Positions 22,331 to 44,120 are shown, numbered from the stretch's first letter. The stretch is 64,000 nucleotides of DNA from Cynocephalus volans (GCF_027409185.1 NC_084462.1:20373577-20437576); one strand, 5' to 3'. The notes: generated by a model not told the origin, from the sequence alone. Program-made: numbers and translations.

Positions 22331-23611
22331 GGTCTACATGACCTATTAGATGACCTCAAATGGAGAAACTTTTGATTTTCCAGCTCTGGAGGAGGTGAGA
22401 TCTGTGGGAAGGGATGCTAGAGACATGCCTGGTCTGGAGCTCGAGGCACTGCCAGTAAACCCATTTGAGTCACAATGGGAAGAAGGTGACACCATCTTCC
22501 CCTCCCCATCGAAAATCCCTGGAGGGGATTGCCTGGGGTCAGGCGCAGGCACAGACCAGCTGAGCAATCAGTTTATCAGAGACAGGCTGAGGACCAGGAG
22601 CTAGTTCAGTTCCTCTGGCTTGCGGCTCAGAAGGGCCTGGGCCAGGGACCTTGTGGGCAGCCTGTGGTCATGCTGGCATTCCAGGGGCCTGCTTGGCATG
22701 TGGGGAATGTCCTAGGAAAAGTCTTGGCCTTCAGAGAGGCTCAGAAAAGGGAAGTGTTCCTAGATGGGGTGGGTGAAGCGGCAGGGGTTGGTTTCTGAAG
22801 GGAATGTCCCCTTTGAGGGAGGCGGCTGCAGAGTTGGGATCCTGAAGGATAAGAGCTGCAACCAGAATCACACCCCTCCTGTGTGCCCAGCTCAGAGTCT
22901 CACGACGTCAGGGCTTGGGGGGTGGTGGCAGAAGTCACACTGGCCTCAGAACCAGAGACCCAGGCTTTGCCCTGCAGGGTTCTGCTGGCCCGGAGCTGTT
23001 GGACCTCTTTGATCCACCTCATCAAACGGAAAGTCATTCCTGCCCTGCCTACCCCACTGCCTGGTAAAACCAGAGCCCTGTGGCTTATGTGTCACCAGAA
23101 TGAAATTGGTGGCCACCGCCTCGGCCACTATCACCGAGACCTATTTGGGTCAGCCCAGCTGGGTGCCTGGGCCACACAAGGGATCTGGGTGGCCTTCTGG
23201 GGCAGTGGCCCTGGGCCGAAAGCCTCAGGGAACCACAGCCCGCTGCTCGGGAGGGCCAGGTGCAAAGCCTCTCCAGACCCCTCCTCAGCTCCTGGCCTGA
23301 CCCTGTCCCCACCACGCCCTCTCAGCTCCCAGCCCGCTTCTCCTACCTGTCTGCCTCTCGGCTCCCTCAAGCCTCTGCTCTAAGGTCACCTTCTCCGAGA
23401 GGCCCTCAGACCCTCCCCCTCAGTGCCTGCACCGGGGTGTCTGCGGTCTCTGTGGGAGCCTCAAACCTGTCTGGTCCTTCCTCCCTGCTAGGCTTGGGGT
23501 GGGGGGCGCCCGAGGGGTTGGGCGGTAGGCGTTGGGAGCTACGGACGAGTCTTCAGATCGCGGCGCTGAGAGGTGCGGCGATGGCCTTGCGGGGAGCTGG
23601 TGGCGGCCTGA

Positions 23612-32506
<8,895 letters not shown>

Positions 32507-33660
32507 GGCCCCGCCCACCTCCTGTCCCATTCCACCCCATTCTGGCTCCTCCAGACCCCTCCTGCTAACTCTCTTCTCCAGGTGGGCTCCGGGGTGGCGA
32601 GCCCCTTGCCTTTTAAACTGGAAACCCCAGAGAAAATGGTGCCCCCACCTGTTGTCCCTTCTGGACTTTCCTCCCACCTGGGTCCCCCCCACTCGTGGGT
32701 CTGGCTATGGCCTGTTCCTTGGAGGGATTTCAGATTCCTCTGCCCTCTTCTCTGCCATGGAGTGAGGCTGGCACCTCTTTCTTCTGACCTCAGACGACTG
32801 AGCCTTATTTTCCTGGATGTGGCCAAGGAGAGTGGGGGGCTGGGAGGCCTTCCTGAGCCCCTGGGCATGGCAGGGCATGTAACTGGAATCTCCTGCCCCC
32901 TCCTGACACCCTCTCCCCCTGCACCCCAGGAGCCAGGCCCCAAGGCTGTCAGCGGCCCCTCCCTGGTGCACCGTCCCTGCACCCCTGCATCAGGAGTGTG
33001 CCTGAGACTTGCCCATGCATGTTTTTCTGGGTCTTGGCTGGAGGGCGGCCTCCCTTGTGCCCTTCAGAGGCCCAGGCTGGCTCCCCTTGCTGGGAGTGGG
33101 CACAAGGTCTGCCCACTGTGCATTCCTCTGTGGGGATGCTTGGGGGTGGGATGGGGGGACGCCTTGCTCCTGTCTCTTTCCTTTCACCCTGGCCTGACTG
33201 GAAGCAGAAAATGACCAAATCAGTATTTTTTTTAATGAAATGTTCTTGCTGTAGGTGCCCCGGGTAAGCCTGGTTGTAGTAATGAATGGTCTTCAAGGGG
33301 GTTTGGGGGAGTGTCTCAGCACCTGCCTGAGTCCAGACCTGCTCCCACCTTCCCAGGGGGCTCGCATCTCCGTCCCCTCCCTCCTTCCTCCTGGGCATGG
33401 CTGGTCCCCTCCCTGCATCAGCCAGAGCCCCTGCTGTGATTGGTGCTCCGCGTCTGACTGGACTCCTCGGGTCTCCTGGGCTGGATGAAGCCAGGCGGTG
33501 CCCTCAGCTGGGAGCCAGTGCCCCCACCCCCCCAACTGCCGTGCATCTCACTCTGGGTGTCTTGGTCTTTTATTTTTTTGTAAGTGTCATTTGTATAACT
33601 CTAAACGCCCATGATAGTAGCTTCAAACTGGAAAGAGCAAAATAAAATAACTTGAGTCTG
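32507..33660 (+). other. FSCN1: FSCN1 3' UTR
   Basis: About 1.15 kb from the stop codon to the expected cleavage site after AATAAA at 33641-33646. It contains miR-145 seed matches (AACTGGAA at 32616, 32881 and 33626, and GACTGGAA near 33197) and a miR-133 type match (GACCAAA at 33213-33219). Post-transcriptional control of FSCN1 by miR-145 and miR-133 is published for human. The sequence shows seed sites only, not binding. Confidence 0.9.
33641..33646 (+). terminator. FSCN1: FSCN1 polyadenylation signal
   Basis: Canonical AATAAA, overlapping a second offset AAATAA. Cleavage is expected about 10-25 nt downstream. Confidence 0.85.
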
Positions 33661-34489
33661 CAGCCCTGAGGTTGGCCTGTGCATCTTGGGGACAGAGGTG
33701 GGCAGGGAGGGTTGGTGAGTCAGGTGGGTGCCTTTGCTCTGAGCCAAGTGGTGGGAGAGCTGGGAGGGAGGGAGGGAGGCTGGGGCTCCAGTGGGTGATC
33801 TGTGAGCTCGTGCAGCCAGGACATCTCTTGGGATGGGAGGACATGGCTGGGGTGGAGTGGAGTGGAGTGGACTCGTTCAGCCTGTAGGTCTGCCCAGAGC
33901 CACCAGGTTGGCACAAGCACATAGTATGCACTCTGGTGAGGAGCAACTGAATTGGCGGCTCCTCAATAGGCCATCTCCAATGTTTAGGAGGCCTGGGGCA
34001 GGAGTATACATAGGGGTGGCCCTGCCTAACACATGCAGAATATTTAGGAGGTGCAGATAAGGAAATACATCCCGTGGTTGACAGGTGCTCCTTGACTAGG
34101 GAACTTAGGGGTAAGGGCCACCAATTCTTGTCCTACAAAGGGCCTTATGAGTGTGCCTGAAGCCCCCCAGTTCTTCCACACCCCCACAAGTAGCGTGCCG
34201 GGCACCCCCGCGAGCTAGGAAGTGCTGTTGGGCCCTTGGGAGTGCAGGCCCAGCCCGCACAGGCCTTGGAAGGAGTCGGAGATGGATGGGCTAAGCTTGG
34301 AGACCTTGGGCTGGTGCCTGCATCAAAACCAGAGCCCCAGCCCAGCTCAGCGAGGGAGGGAGGCATGTCTCCGGATGTCTCACAGCGGGACGTGGATCTT
34401 GGGCCCTATTCTCTGGGTTCCATGAGGCCAGCCCCACCGGAGGGGCAGGTGCGGGGCTGGACCCTTTTGTGTAATATTTAATCCCAGCC

Positions 34490-34545
34490 TGGCCCTAGGG
34501 TCAGACGCTGTTCCATTTTACAGAGGGAACAGGTGAAGAGCAGCG
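34490..34545 (-). repeat. MIR-like fragment
   Basis: Short reverse MIR-like match (CCATTTTACAGAGGGAACAGG). Confidence 0.35.
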
Positions 34546-34599
34546 AGGCGCAGCTCTGAGCGGTGGGACCGGGTAGAGGATGGGGGCGTGGGTGACACC

Positions 34600-35110
34600 G
34601 CAGGCCGGAGCCCACACGCCCCCGGTCCCCACCTCGCCGAGGCTCTGCACGGCCGGAGGCCACCGATTGGCTGTTGATGACGAAGCTGGGAGGCCTGCGC
34701 TGTGATTGGTGGTTCCAGGGGGCGGGAGTCTCGAGATTGACAGAGGCAGATGACTGCTTCAAAGGCCTGTTGGGCGCCCCCAGCCCGGTTAATACCAGGC
34801 CAGAAGCCAGAAAAGCCTCAGTGACGTGGAAGAGACAGATGAGTCCTCCGGAGCCGACCTCTGCCAGGCCATGGGGGATGAGGGGGTCGCACAGGAGGAG
34901 GGAGAGGAGGGAGCACCGCGCATTCCCGCCCGTGGACGGGGCCGACCCTGGCCTGGAACGACTCGGGTCCGGCCTCAGCTGGTTCTGACTTCCATTCATG
35001 ACGCCTAAATGGGCGCCCACCACGTGGCCGCGCGTGCCCGGGCTGTGGGGCCCGTCGAGTGCGCACACAGTCTGATGGCGGAGGCTCACGGTCTGATGGC
35101 GGAGGCTGGC
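34600..35110. promoter_or_regulatory. Promoter-like GC/CCAAT block downstream of FSCN1
   Basis: CpG-richer than its surroundings. Two ATTGG (reverse CCAAT) boxes at 34666-34670 and 34705-34709, 39 bp apart, are followed by a GC box at 34718-34727. No gene is recognised on either side. It could be an enhancer or the start of a non-coding RNA. Confidence 0.35.
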
Positions 35111-35529
35111 TGCCCCGAGCAAGCGGATCTCCAGGGAGGAGTAGGGAGCCCCTAACCCAGGAAAAGGGACCGGAGAGCAACCCGGGTGGAGGGACCCGCA
35201 TAAGCACAGGCCGCCCGTAGGGAAGGCTTCGGGTCCCGGGTGAGGTGTGGGTTTGAGGGTGTCAAGCCGACTGTTCTCCAGGCCCAGTGGAGGAAAAGGG
35301 CGTCTTCGGAAGGAGGGAGACTCTCCCGTGGGCGCCCCGGAGCGCCGTGGGGACTGCCAAACTCGCTCTGGCGCGCCCCGACTCCCCATATCCTGGCCTT
35401 TTCCCATCTTCAGGACCCTCCTGTCAGGAGGGTCTCCTCAGGGAGCGGATTCCAGAGCACTGGGTGCAGTTCCTGCTCCTGTGAGTCCTGTTTGCTTCTT
35501 CGGCGGTTCCCAAAGAGTGCGACCCATCA

Positions 35530-35725
35530 CACGTCCACACACTTGGGAGCCTGCCCACAAACACGGACTTGCGTGTATGAACACGTACAGATATGTGCAA
35601 AGAACCCCATGCACACGCAAATACATATGCACGGAGCCGCCTGCTGAGGCACACGTGCACACACAGACACATGTACTCAGGCACGCAGACATGAGCACAT
35701 ACAGACTCACACACACGCACACAGA
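35530..35725. repeat. Degenerate CA-rich tract
   Basis: About 200 bp of imperfect ACAC/CACA with ATG and GTG interruptions, a decayed microsatellite. Confidence 0.7.
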
Positions 35726-35729
35726 CCAG

Positions 35730-37185
35730 CTCCCTGGAACATGAGCTACAGCCCCCAACCTGCGCTTACTCAGCACTCAGGGTACTAACCTCTGTTCCAT
35801 GCATCCCCATCCCCAGCTGGGACAGGGGCCAGCAGGGACCTCATGGCTCTGAGGGTGGATCCCCCACTAAGCCTTCCATAGGGGGGAGTGACAAGAGTCC
35901 CATGTCCCATTGCTCAGATGGGAATACTGAGGCTTAGAGAGTCCCTTGTGTGTTTATGCAAGTGCAGCCAGGGCTCCAAGTCACTCATCAGGGTTAACTG
36001 ATCCCAAAAGATCACGATTTAAGGGAAAATGTTCAATTAAACTTGCGAGAAAGAACAAAGAAAGGAGAGGCACTTCCCTCTGTGGGTCCCTCCCTGGTCA
36101 GGGGCAGGAGGCCAGGCAGGTGTGGGCAGCCTATGGTCCCAGCGTGGAGAACAGGCCCCACCCCAGCCCTGGGCCTCCCTATTCCCATCTGCTGCCACCT
36201 CCTCCCTTGGGATGCTGGGGCTGTGGAGCTTTCACCAGCCCCGGGAGGACTTGGGCAGGTCCCTCTGGTGGGTGAGGCCTCTGAGCTTCCAAATTGAGTC
36301 TCATGGGACAACCCCTCTGTGGGGGACACCCCAGACCCAGCTGCGCGCAGTTTCCTCCAGGGCCTCTCCCAGAGCTGGGAGGGGTGAGAGCTGCACTCAC
36401 TCTTTTAAAAAAGTTTTTGTCTTTTACAAGCTTTTCCCTCAAATGCTGACTTTTGGGGATCGATCATGAGGTGAGTGAGGCTGGGCAGGGAGACCCCCTG
36501 GCAGTGCCCATACGGACTCCCTGGAGCCCCTCTGGCCTTGGTTTTTCCCCTTGAGCAATGTGCAGCTGGGTTCCTGGCCTCCCTGGGCCATGGGCAGCAG
36601 GAGTGTCTGGATGGGGAATGGGCTCTGAGACCCTTGGGGGTGGCGGAAGGAGAAGGGGACAGATGGGGTCTTCCAGACAGGGAGGCCTGAGGGGGTGGGC
36701 GGGCTGAGCATTTGGCCTGAAACCCAAGCCCCTTAGTGGGGGCCTGGGCTTAACCCAGGAGAAGGAGGATCCTCCAGGATGTGTGAATAATTAAGAAAGA
36801 TGAAAGCCTTCACCGCACTCCCCTCCTCCTCCCTGGGACCCAGGCCTGACGCGCAGGAGGGAAGGGTCAGGGGAGGGGTCGAGGAAGAAGGAAGCCCACC
36901 TTCCTGGGGACGCCAACTAGTGCCAAGTGCTGGGCAAGTGCTCTGAGAGTGTTATTACTGTTATTGCCATTATTGTTGTTATTTTAGGAAATTAAGATCA
37001 TAAATGAATAAAATACAAATTCAAAGGATACCCAAAGATATAGAAAGAAGTCCAGGGGTGCCCCAGCCTCAGTCCTTTTTCTCTTAAAGATGACTCTGTT
37101 AACAGTTTCTTACATCCTTCTGGAAGGTTTTATTTAAGGAATTATGCTATAACCCTTACTATGTGCCAGATACTAAGCCCTCTAC
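35730..37185. other. Unique intergenic DNA
   Basis: MIR-like piece near 35890-35945. No gene recognised. Confidence 0.4.
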
Positions 37186-37187
37186 AC

Positions 37188-37275
37188 ATGAGGGTACTTC
37201 GAAAAGTTCATGGAACTAAAAATGGAATTAAAAGATAACACAAACTTTTCCAGGAACTTTATGAAGACCCTTATA
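37188..37275. mobile_element. Mariner-like MITE
   Basis: About 85 bp with imperfect terminal inverted repeats (GGGTACTTCGAAAAGTTCATGG and, reversed, GGGTCTTCATAAAGTTCCTGG in part). Confidence 0.5.
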
Positions 37276-37297
37276 TTATCTCATTTAGTCCTTATAA

Positions 37298-37680
37298 TGG
37301 ACTGAATTGTGTCCCCCCCAAAATCATATGTAGAAGCCGTAACCCCCCCATAGTCCTCAGAATGGGACTGTATTAGGAGACAGAGCCTTTAAAGAGGTGA
37401 ATAAGTTAACACGAGGTCGTGAGAGTGGGCCCTGATCCAATCGGACAGGTGTCCTTGTAAGAGATTAGGACAGAGAATACACACCAGAGGACAACCATGT
37501 GAGGACACAGGGAGAAGACGGCCATCTACAAGCCAAGGAGAGAGGTCTCAGGAGAAACCAACCCTGCTGACACCTTGATCTTGGACTGCCAACCTCCAGA
37601 ACGCGAGACAATAAATTTCTGTTGTTTAAGCCGTCCAGTCTGTGGCACTTTGTTACGGCAGCTCTAGAAAACTAATACAG
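37298..37680 (+). mobile_element. MLT1-like MaLR LTR
   Basis: Starts TGGACTGAATTGTGTCCCC and ends with AATAAATTTCTGTTGTTTAAGCC...AAAACTAATACA, as MLT1 LTRs do. Confidence 0.75.
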
Positions 37681-37689
37681 TCCTTATAA

Positions 37690-37800
37690 CAGCCCTTTGT
37701 GTTAGGTATTATTTTATTCTCATTTTTTGGTGAAGAAATGGAGGGTCAGAGAGGTTAAGTAACTTGCTCCAGGTCACACAACCAGTGAGTAGTGCAGCTG
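37690..37800 (-). repeat. MIR element
   Basis: Reverse MIR core (GTCAGAGAGGTTAAGTAACT, CCAGGTCACACAACCAG). Confidence 0.7.
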
Positions 37801-38662
37801 GGGTTTATATATAAAAACATAAAATATATATACAAGTACAGACTCACATACACACGCTCATGTGACAAGTCCCCCCGAAACAAGGCCAACTGGTTTATTT
37901 AGGAGGTGATCCCAGGAAGCACAGGTAAAGGATGGGGACATGGGACAGGGTACACAGGGAAACCAGTAGCAAGTCACCACTTGGGCAACCAGAGCCAAAT
38001 TCTGTTGAGCAGCTCAGAGGGACAAAGTGGGGTCATTGCCCCAGAAGCAGGGACGCCAGGCTTTCCACCATCACTGCAGGAGCTCTTGCTGGAACTGTGA
38101 CCCCCCTGAGCTGCAGACTTCTCCTGGGGGGCAGGTCGAGAGCACGGACAGCCAGAGGGCAGAGGCAGACTCTGGGGTCCACGGGAAGGAGCTCCCCGCA
38201 GAGGGACATGGGAGCCGAGGGGAATGTGGGGCACCTGTGGCAGCTTCTCCGTCTGTTATTATGTTGTTATCATGACCCCATTGTATATATTTTATTTTCA
38301 TTCATTCATTAATGTTTACTTGTGGTAAAATACACATCACATAAAATGTACCATCTTAACCATGTTTAAGTGTAGTTCAGAGGCATTAAGTACATGCATG
38401 GTGTTGTGCAGCCATCATCACCACTCATATCCAGAACTTTCCATCTGGCAAAACTGAAACTCTGTACCCATCAAATACTAACTCCCTGTTCCTCCTGTGC
38501 CCAGCCTCTGGCAGCCACCATTCTCTATGACTGTGACTGCTCTAAGTACCTCATTCATATAAGTGGAACCGAACAGTATTTGTCCGTCTGTGACTGGCTT
38601 ATTTCACTTAGCACAAGTCCTCAAGTCTCATTCATGTTGTGTATGTGTCAGAATTTCCTTCC

Positions 38663-38765
38663 TTTTTTTTTTTTTCTTTGCAGCTGGCTGGCCCGTATGT
38701 GGATCCAAACCTGTGATCTTGGTGTTGTAAGGCTGCGCTCTAATCAACTGAGCTAACCACCAGCC
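38663..38765 (-). repeat. tRNA-Ile SINE monomer
   Basis: Minus monomer (GCAGCTGGCTGGCCCGTATG..., GAGCTAACCACC). AGAATTT and AGAATTT flank it. Confidence 0.85.
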
Positions 38766-39000
38766 AGAATTTTGTTTCTTTTTAAGGCTGAATAATATTC
38801 CATTGTATGGATATGCCATTGGTTTGTTTATCCATTCATCCATCATGGACAATTAGGTAGCTTTTACCTCCTGGCTCTTGTGAAAAACGCTGCTATGAAC
38901 ATGGGTGCGCAAATATTTCTTTGAGACCCTGCTTTAGACTCTTTTGGGTGTATACCCAGAAGTGGAGTTGCTGGGTCATATGGTGATTCTATGTGTAATT

Positions 39001-39144
39001 TTTTTTTTTTTTTGTCTTTTTTGTGACCGGCACTCAGCCAGTGAGTGCACCGGCCATTCCTATATAGGATCCGAACCCGCGGCGGCGGGAGCGTTGCCGC
39101 GCTCCCAGCGCCGCACTCTCCCGAGTGTGCCACGGGCTCGGCCC
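39001..39144 (-). repeat. GC-rich dimer SINE variant
   Basis: Flanked by CTATGTGTAATTTTT on both sides. Confidence 0.92.
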
Positions 39145-39235
39145 ACTATGTGTAATTTTTTGAGGAATCACCACTGTTTTTCACAGCAGCTGCACCATCT
39201 ACATTCCCACCAGCGGTGCCCTGTTTACACACATG

Positions 39236-40370
39236 CTCCCCCCACAGCTCTGGACCTTGAGCAGTCACCTAACAAATGCAAATCTTCCTTATCTGCACAG
39301 GCAGCCCTCGCTTTGCCTTCTCAATGTGGATGTCCCATCCTATCTACCTCATCCCCCACTCATCTGTCACGAACACAGACACTATCGCTTGGAACAACTG
39401 TGTGCAGGAGCCTTTTACAAGTCTCCAGTGTGAATTGCTTGGAGGACAATACCTGGCTCACTTGACATTTTGATAGATGTGGCCAGATCACCCCCAAAAG
39501 GCTCCCTTGACACTTTTTGCGAGGTTGAGAGGTGAAAGGGAATATCTTGCATGTGTAAGTGTGTACAATGACCACCTCGTGCTGGCAGGTGGGCGCCAGT
39601 ACAGTGCAAGGCCGGAGGGAGCATTGTGTCTGCCTCCTAGATAGGAGGACTAGCTGTGCCTGGCTGGGCCCCTAACTCAGGGTGTGACCTTGAGCTCATC
39701 TGTAAGAGGGAGCCACAAAATGAAGTCATAGATTCTGCTGTGGGCCATGTGAACACAGCTCTGGAGGGTGCTGGGACACTTCCAGCATTCCATGATCAGG
39801 TCATGGACAGGTGCTGCTTTGCTAGCAAAAATGTCCAATGTCTTGGCTCTTGTCTGGACCAAAATCAGCTCAGAGCAGTGACTAGACCATCCCCTACTGA
39901 TGTGGAACACAGAGGAGCTGCTACCCACCCTTGGAGAAATATTAAATGGGAACATTCTTTTCTGCGGAGGTGCAGGTTAGAAACAAATCTTTAGTGCAGT
40001 GTCTGGGGAAACAGGGCAACATAAGGGAGGGGGATCTTGGTGGAGAGAAGGGCAGTGAGACCCCCAGCCCCAATGTTCTAGATTTTCTGATTCCTCAGCC
40101 CAGGCACCTGCAAGTGGGGAATGTGGGCACCAGAGCCTGAATTAAACTGGAAAGGGATTAGTTTTTAAGGTGGGACTAGGCCTTGGAGCTGGCTGGGATT
40201 GGCCCACCAGCCCACTTGACTGTGCACTGACTTCCACTGAGGCCAGTGGGGGTGGTTTAGGGGAAGATGTTGGAGGTAGATTCGGCTCAAACCCTGGTTC
40301 TATCATCTTTCTGCTACCTGACTGCTATCGGTACATTTTGGTTTATAAGAAACTGAAAGACACTGTAGGC
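39236..40370. other. Unique intergenic DNA
   Basis: Nothing recognised. Confidence 0.35.
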
Positions 40371-40377
40371 AGAAAGG

Positions 40378-40551
40378 TATTTATTTATTTATTTATTTAT
40401 CATTTATTTATTTATTTATTTTTGTCTTTTTCGTGACTGGCACTCAGCCAGCGAGTGCACCGGCCATTCCTATATAGGATCTGAACCCGCGGCGGGAGTG
40501 TCGCTGCGCTCCCAGCGCTGCACTCTCCCGAGTGCGCCACGGGCTCGGCCC
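40378..40551 (-). repeat. GC-rich dimer SINE variant
   Basis: (ATTT)n run, then the variant dimer. CAGAAAGGTATTTA flanks both sides. Confidence 0.9.
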
Positions 40552-41111
40552 AGAAAGGTATTTAATACAGGGACTCAAGAGCTCACGATATTATTGTAAG
40601 GTCTGGAAGAATAATCCCAGGACACCAGCAAGGTGGGGAGTCAGGAAAATTCAATTAGGGCACAGTGGGGGCAGCTTGTCTCTGCTCCACCATGTCTAGG
40701 GCCTCAGCTGGGAAGACTCAGAGGCTGGAGGCTGGATCCTTCTAGAGTATCATCTTCACTTACACATCTGACAGTTGATGTTGACTGAGCTGTTGGCTGG
40801 GATGTCTACCTATGGCCTCTGCATAAGTAGGCTAGTTGAGCTTCCTTGTAACACGGCGGCTGGGTTTCAAGAATCAGTGTCCCAAGAAAACCAGGGGGAT
40901 GTGCAAGGCATTTTACGATGTAGGCTTGGAAGTCACCTGGTGTCACTTCTGTTTTCTATTGACCAAGGCAGTTGTAAAGCTCTGCCCAGGTTCAAGGGGA
41001 GAGTTTGTGCAAGTCCACCACTGTGAGTCATGGGGATTGTTCAAGGCCACACTGTAAGAAGCACACGTGGAATGGGAGCTATTATTGCTGCCACCTTTGG
41101 TAAATGTCACT

Positions 41112-41284
41112 TTTTTTTTTTTTTTTTTTTTAAAGATGACCGGTAAGGGGATCTTAACCCTTGGCTTGGTGTTGTCAGCACCACGCTCAGCCAGTGAGCG
41201 AACCGGCCATCCCTATATGGGATCTGACCCGTGGCCTTGGTGTTATCAGCACCACACTCTCCCGAGTGAGCCACGGGCTGGCCC
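41112..41284 (-). repeat. tRNA-Ile SINE dimer
   Basis: Minus dimer. GTAAATGTCAC occurs at both ends. Confidence 0.92.
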
Positions 41285-41289
41285 AGTAA

Positions 41290-43980
41290 ATGTCACCTTT
41301 GGAAAAGCCCTCCTTGGGCTTACGCAGTGAGCAGCAGAATCTTGTTTCTAACCTGTTTTGGGCTCCTCTCTATAAGACAGTGTGTTGGTTTCTGGGAGCC
41401 AAAGGACAAATGTCCTGATGGCGCTGTGCTCTGGAGGGCTTTGAATGCCCAGGTGAGAAGCTTGGGCAAAATATTGCCTGACCCGGGTGTCTTTTGCTTA
41501 TGGTAGACATCTGCAGGGTCCATCTGGCTGGAAGAAGTGGGGCAAGGGGCGGAGGAGGGGAACAGCAAGGGAAGAGAGTCTGTGAGCTCAGCCAGGAGGC
41601 TGTTGTAGCCCCCCAGGAGACAGAAGCCAGTGACTGAGAGGATGTCACACCTGGTGAAGGTTTTGAACCTGGGGGGGAATCAGGGAGGAGGTGCCACTGC
41701 AGGGAGGATGATGGTGACGTTGGTTTGGGAGGAGCTGAGTTGGATGAATCCAGGGGTGTCCAGGGCAACATGTCTGGAGACGAGCCGATGTGGGGTGTGC
41801 AGCGTCACAGCAGAGACATGCGGGGAGGCCGTCACTGAGGACAGGCAGGGCGCGGGGGGATGAGACCAGGACGCAGGCCAGAGGCCTGAGGAAATGCCTC
41901 TGCTGAGGAGTTTGGAGCAGGAGGAGCCAGGACAGAGTCAAGGAGGGAAGACAGATTCCAGGAAGGAGGCGGCCAAACCATCCACACCAGCTAGGGTTGG
42001 GGACAGCCGAGGGTCACAGAGGCCCACAAGAATAATGGCTCCAACAAGATGACACTGGATTCGGCCTCATCCAAGGATCTGGGGGCAGGTTTTCCGGGGG
42101 GTCCTGGGGGTGTCTTCCTATCACATCCTCTGGTCCCAGGCTCCCTCCGGCTTCCTGCTCCACCCTGGTCCTTGTGACCCAAGAAAGATTAGAGGAGGGG
42201 GACAGACAGAAGGGCCCACAGGACGGGTCCAGGGACATGGGGTGGCCATGACAGCAGCTACAGCTCAGAGGTTCTGTCTCTGTGGAAGGAGAAGGGACAT
42301 CCGGCTTTCTCCTGCAGTGAGGAATTAATCCGGCCTGGCCAGTACCGCAGAAGAGGTCATGAGGTCAGGCAACTGGGCTGTGACTGTGAGGCAGGAAATG
42401 GCTGAACTGGGATAGGAACTGAGGAAGCGCCTGTGCTTCCTGCAGTCCCGCTGAGGCCTGAGGAAGTCCCCGCTTCCTCGCTGGCGCCGCTCCCCTCTCC
42501 GGGAGGAGCAGGACAGGCCTCCGGGGGCCGTGTCAGACGCTCGCCAGTCTGGAGGCCGCGCAGGCTTGCGGAGGCCCAGACCCCCTCTGGGCGCCCACCT
42601 CGGGGCCACGTGGGCTCCCCACTGTGTGCCTGGTTCCAGGCTCTGCGAGAGCCCCCGCAAGGGGGTAGAGTCAAAGCCCTGTCTGGGGCCTGAGGCCACC
42701 CTGGACAGTGACTGAGGCCAGACTGGGGACGTTCCTTGGGGGCAGCTTCTAGGGTGCTGGGATAGGGCACAGCCATCTGGACCTTCCACTCACTTCCTTT
42801 GGGCTATAGGCAGGTTTTCATCTTATGGACACTTGTAGATCCTCATAGCCAGTGTTTCTTCACTGGGGCTGCTGAGAAGGTGAAAATCACCCTTAATGAC
42901 TGTGATACTGACAGGCAAGGCCACCTGTCGGCTGTCTGTGTCAGAGGCCTAATTCTAGGCTGTGCTCATTTTCTTACCACAGCTTTTCAGAAATAAGGGG
43001 GGCGGGCAGAGAAAGAGGGAAAGAGAAAGAGGGAGGGAGAGGCTCGGGGCAGACAGGGAGAGAAAGGAGAGCTGAGAGTTGCTTAAGTGAGCCCGGTGGC
43101 CATCTCTGTCCCCATGCTGTCCTGGGCATAGGTGGCCCTTGCTGCTGCAGGGTGTGGCCGCTTGCTGCACACATGGGGCAGAACAGCACTTGCTTGTGGA
43201 GCAGATGCGCGTGGAGGTTGGTCTGCTGCCCCTGCCTGCCCCTGGCTGGCCTGTCGTTTGCTCTGGCCGTTAGAAGTGGTGGAAGCAGCGCTCAGGGCTG
43301 GACTTTGACCCGCCGGGGCTCTCCCTCTTCTGCAAACCCATGTCGGTGCCGGGTCTCCTTGACCTGGATGGGATGTACGGAATCAGATCCCTGGCCTTGG
43401 AGTCTGCATTTGGACAAGCCCCAGGAGGATGAGGAGCCAGGTTGGGGCTGCCTCCTGCCTGCCCGCTCAGCCAACTGTTGGGTTTAGGAACCCCCTCCGC
43501 AAAGCCCACCCAGCCTGCCGGGGCCACCCTAGTGCGTCCCATCCCTCACCTCATCCCTCGCCTCATCCCCATTTCTACCTGCCTGGTGTTTGAATTGCGT
43601 TTCTCTGTCGCCCCAGGACTGTCCAGCTGAGCAGTGCCTTACTAGGGCCCAGCCCAGGCCTGCACCCAGGTGTGCTCAGGGCACATGCACAGGTGCACCC
43701 TTGTACAGGGTGTGGGTGTGGGCTAAGTACCCCCAGGGGTCTGACATGGGGTTGGTTAACAGTCTCAGACTCTTTTGAGAGGTGGGTGGGCCCGGTCTGG
43801 TCAGGGGACAGCATTTTATCCTCAAGGAGCCACCAGAAAAGTGGTGAGGGACAATATGGCTTTGTATGACCATATGGGCCTGAGCCTGAGCCCACCTGGA
43901 TGAGGATTCTAGGGGATAGCCAAGGAGGGACCAGACGATGTTCTTGGTGCTGCTGACCAGCACCATGGTCCCTCTGCCCT
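41290..43980. other. Unique intergenic DNA
   Basis: GC-rich. Long chance frames at 42325-42789 coincide with a CpG-richer patch (42450-42700). No homology recognised. Confidence 0.4.
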
Positions 43981-43989
43981 TTGCCAAGC

Positions 43990-44120
43990 ACATTTCCTGT
44001 CTCATGTCCTCAAATTCTCATAACCTGAGGAAGACGCTGTAATGATTCCCACTTTACCAACAAGGAACAGGCCCAAGTACCCTGCCCAATACCACGCAGC
44101 TACATGATGGTGGAGCTGGG
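43990..44120 (-). repeat. MIR element
   Basis: Reverse MIR core (TTCCCACTTTACCAACAAGG, ACCACGCAGCTA). Confidence 0.55.

Larger units (their letters stand above)
21750..23419. other. Unique DNA upstream of the FSCN1 promoter
   Basis: GC-rich, repeat-poor 1.7 kb with one MIR. An RFX-type X-box lies at 21776. Distal FSCN1 regulation is plausible but unproven. Confidence 0.45.
38306..39235 (-). mobile_element. LINE-1 3' end with two SINE insertions
   Basis: Reversed L1M 3' region homologous to those at 245-1318 and 9140-9603. SINEs at 38663-38765 and 39001-39144. Confidence 0.8.

Noticed and set aside
34478-35407. 309-codon minus-strand frame
   Set aside because: GC-rich chance frame without homology or splice structure. 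The region is better explained as a regulatory block.
42325-42789. 154-codon minus frame in a CpG-richer patch
   Set aside because: Equally long frames exist in other phases, with no homology or splice context.
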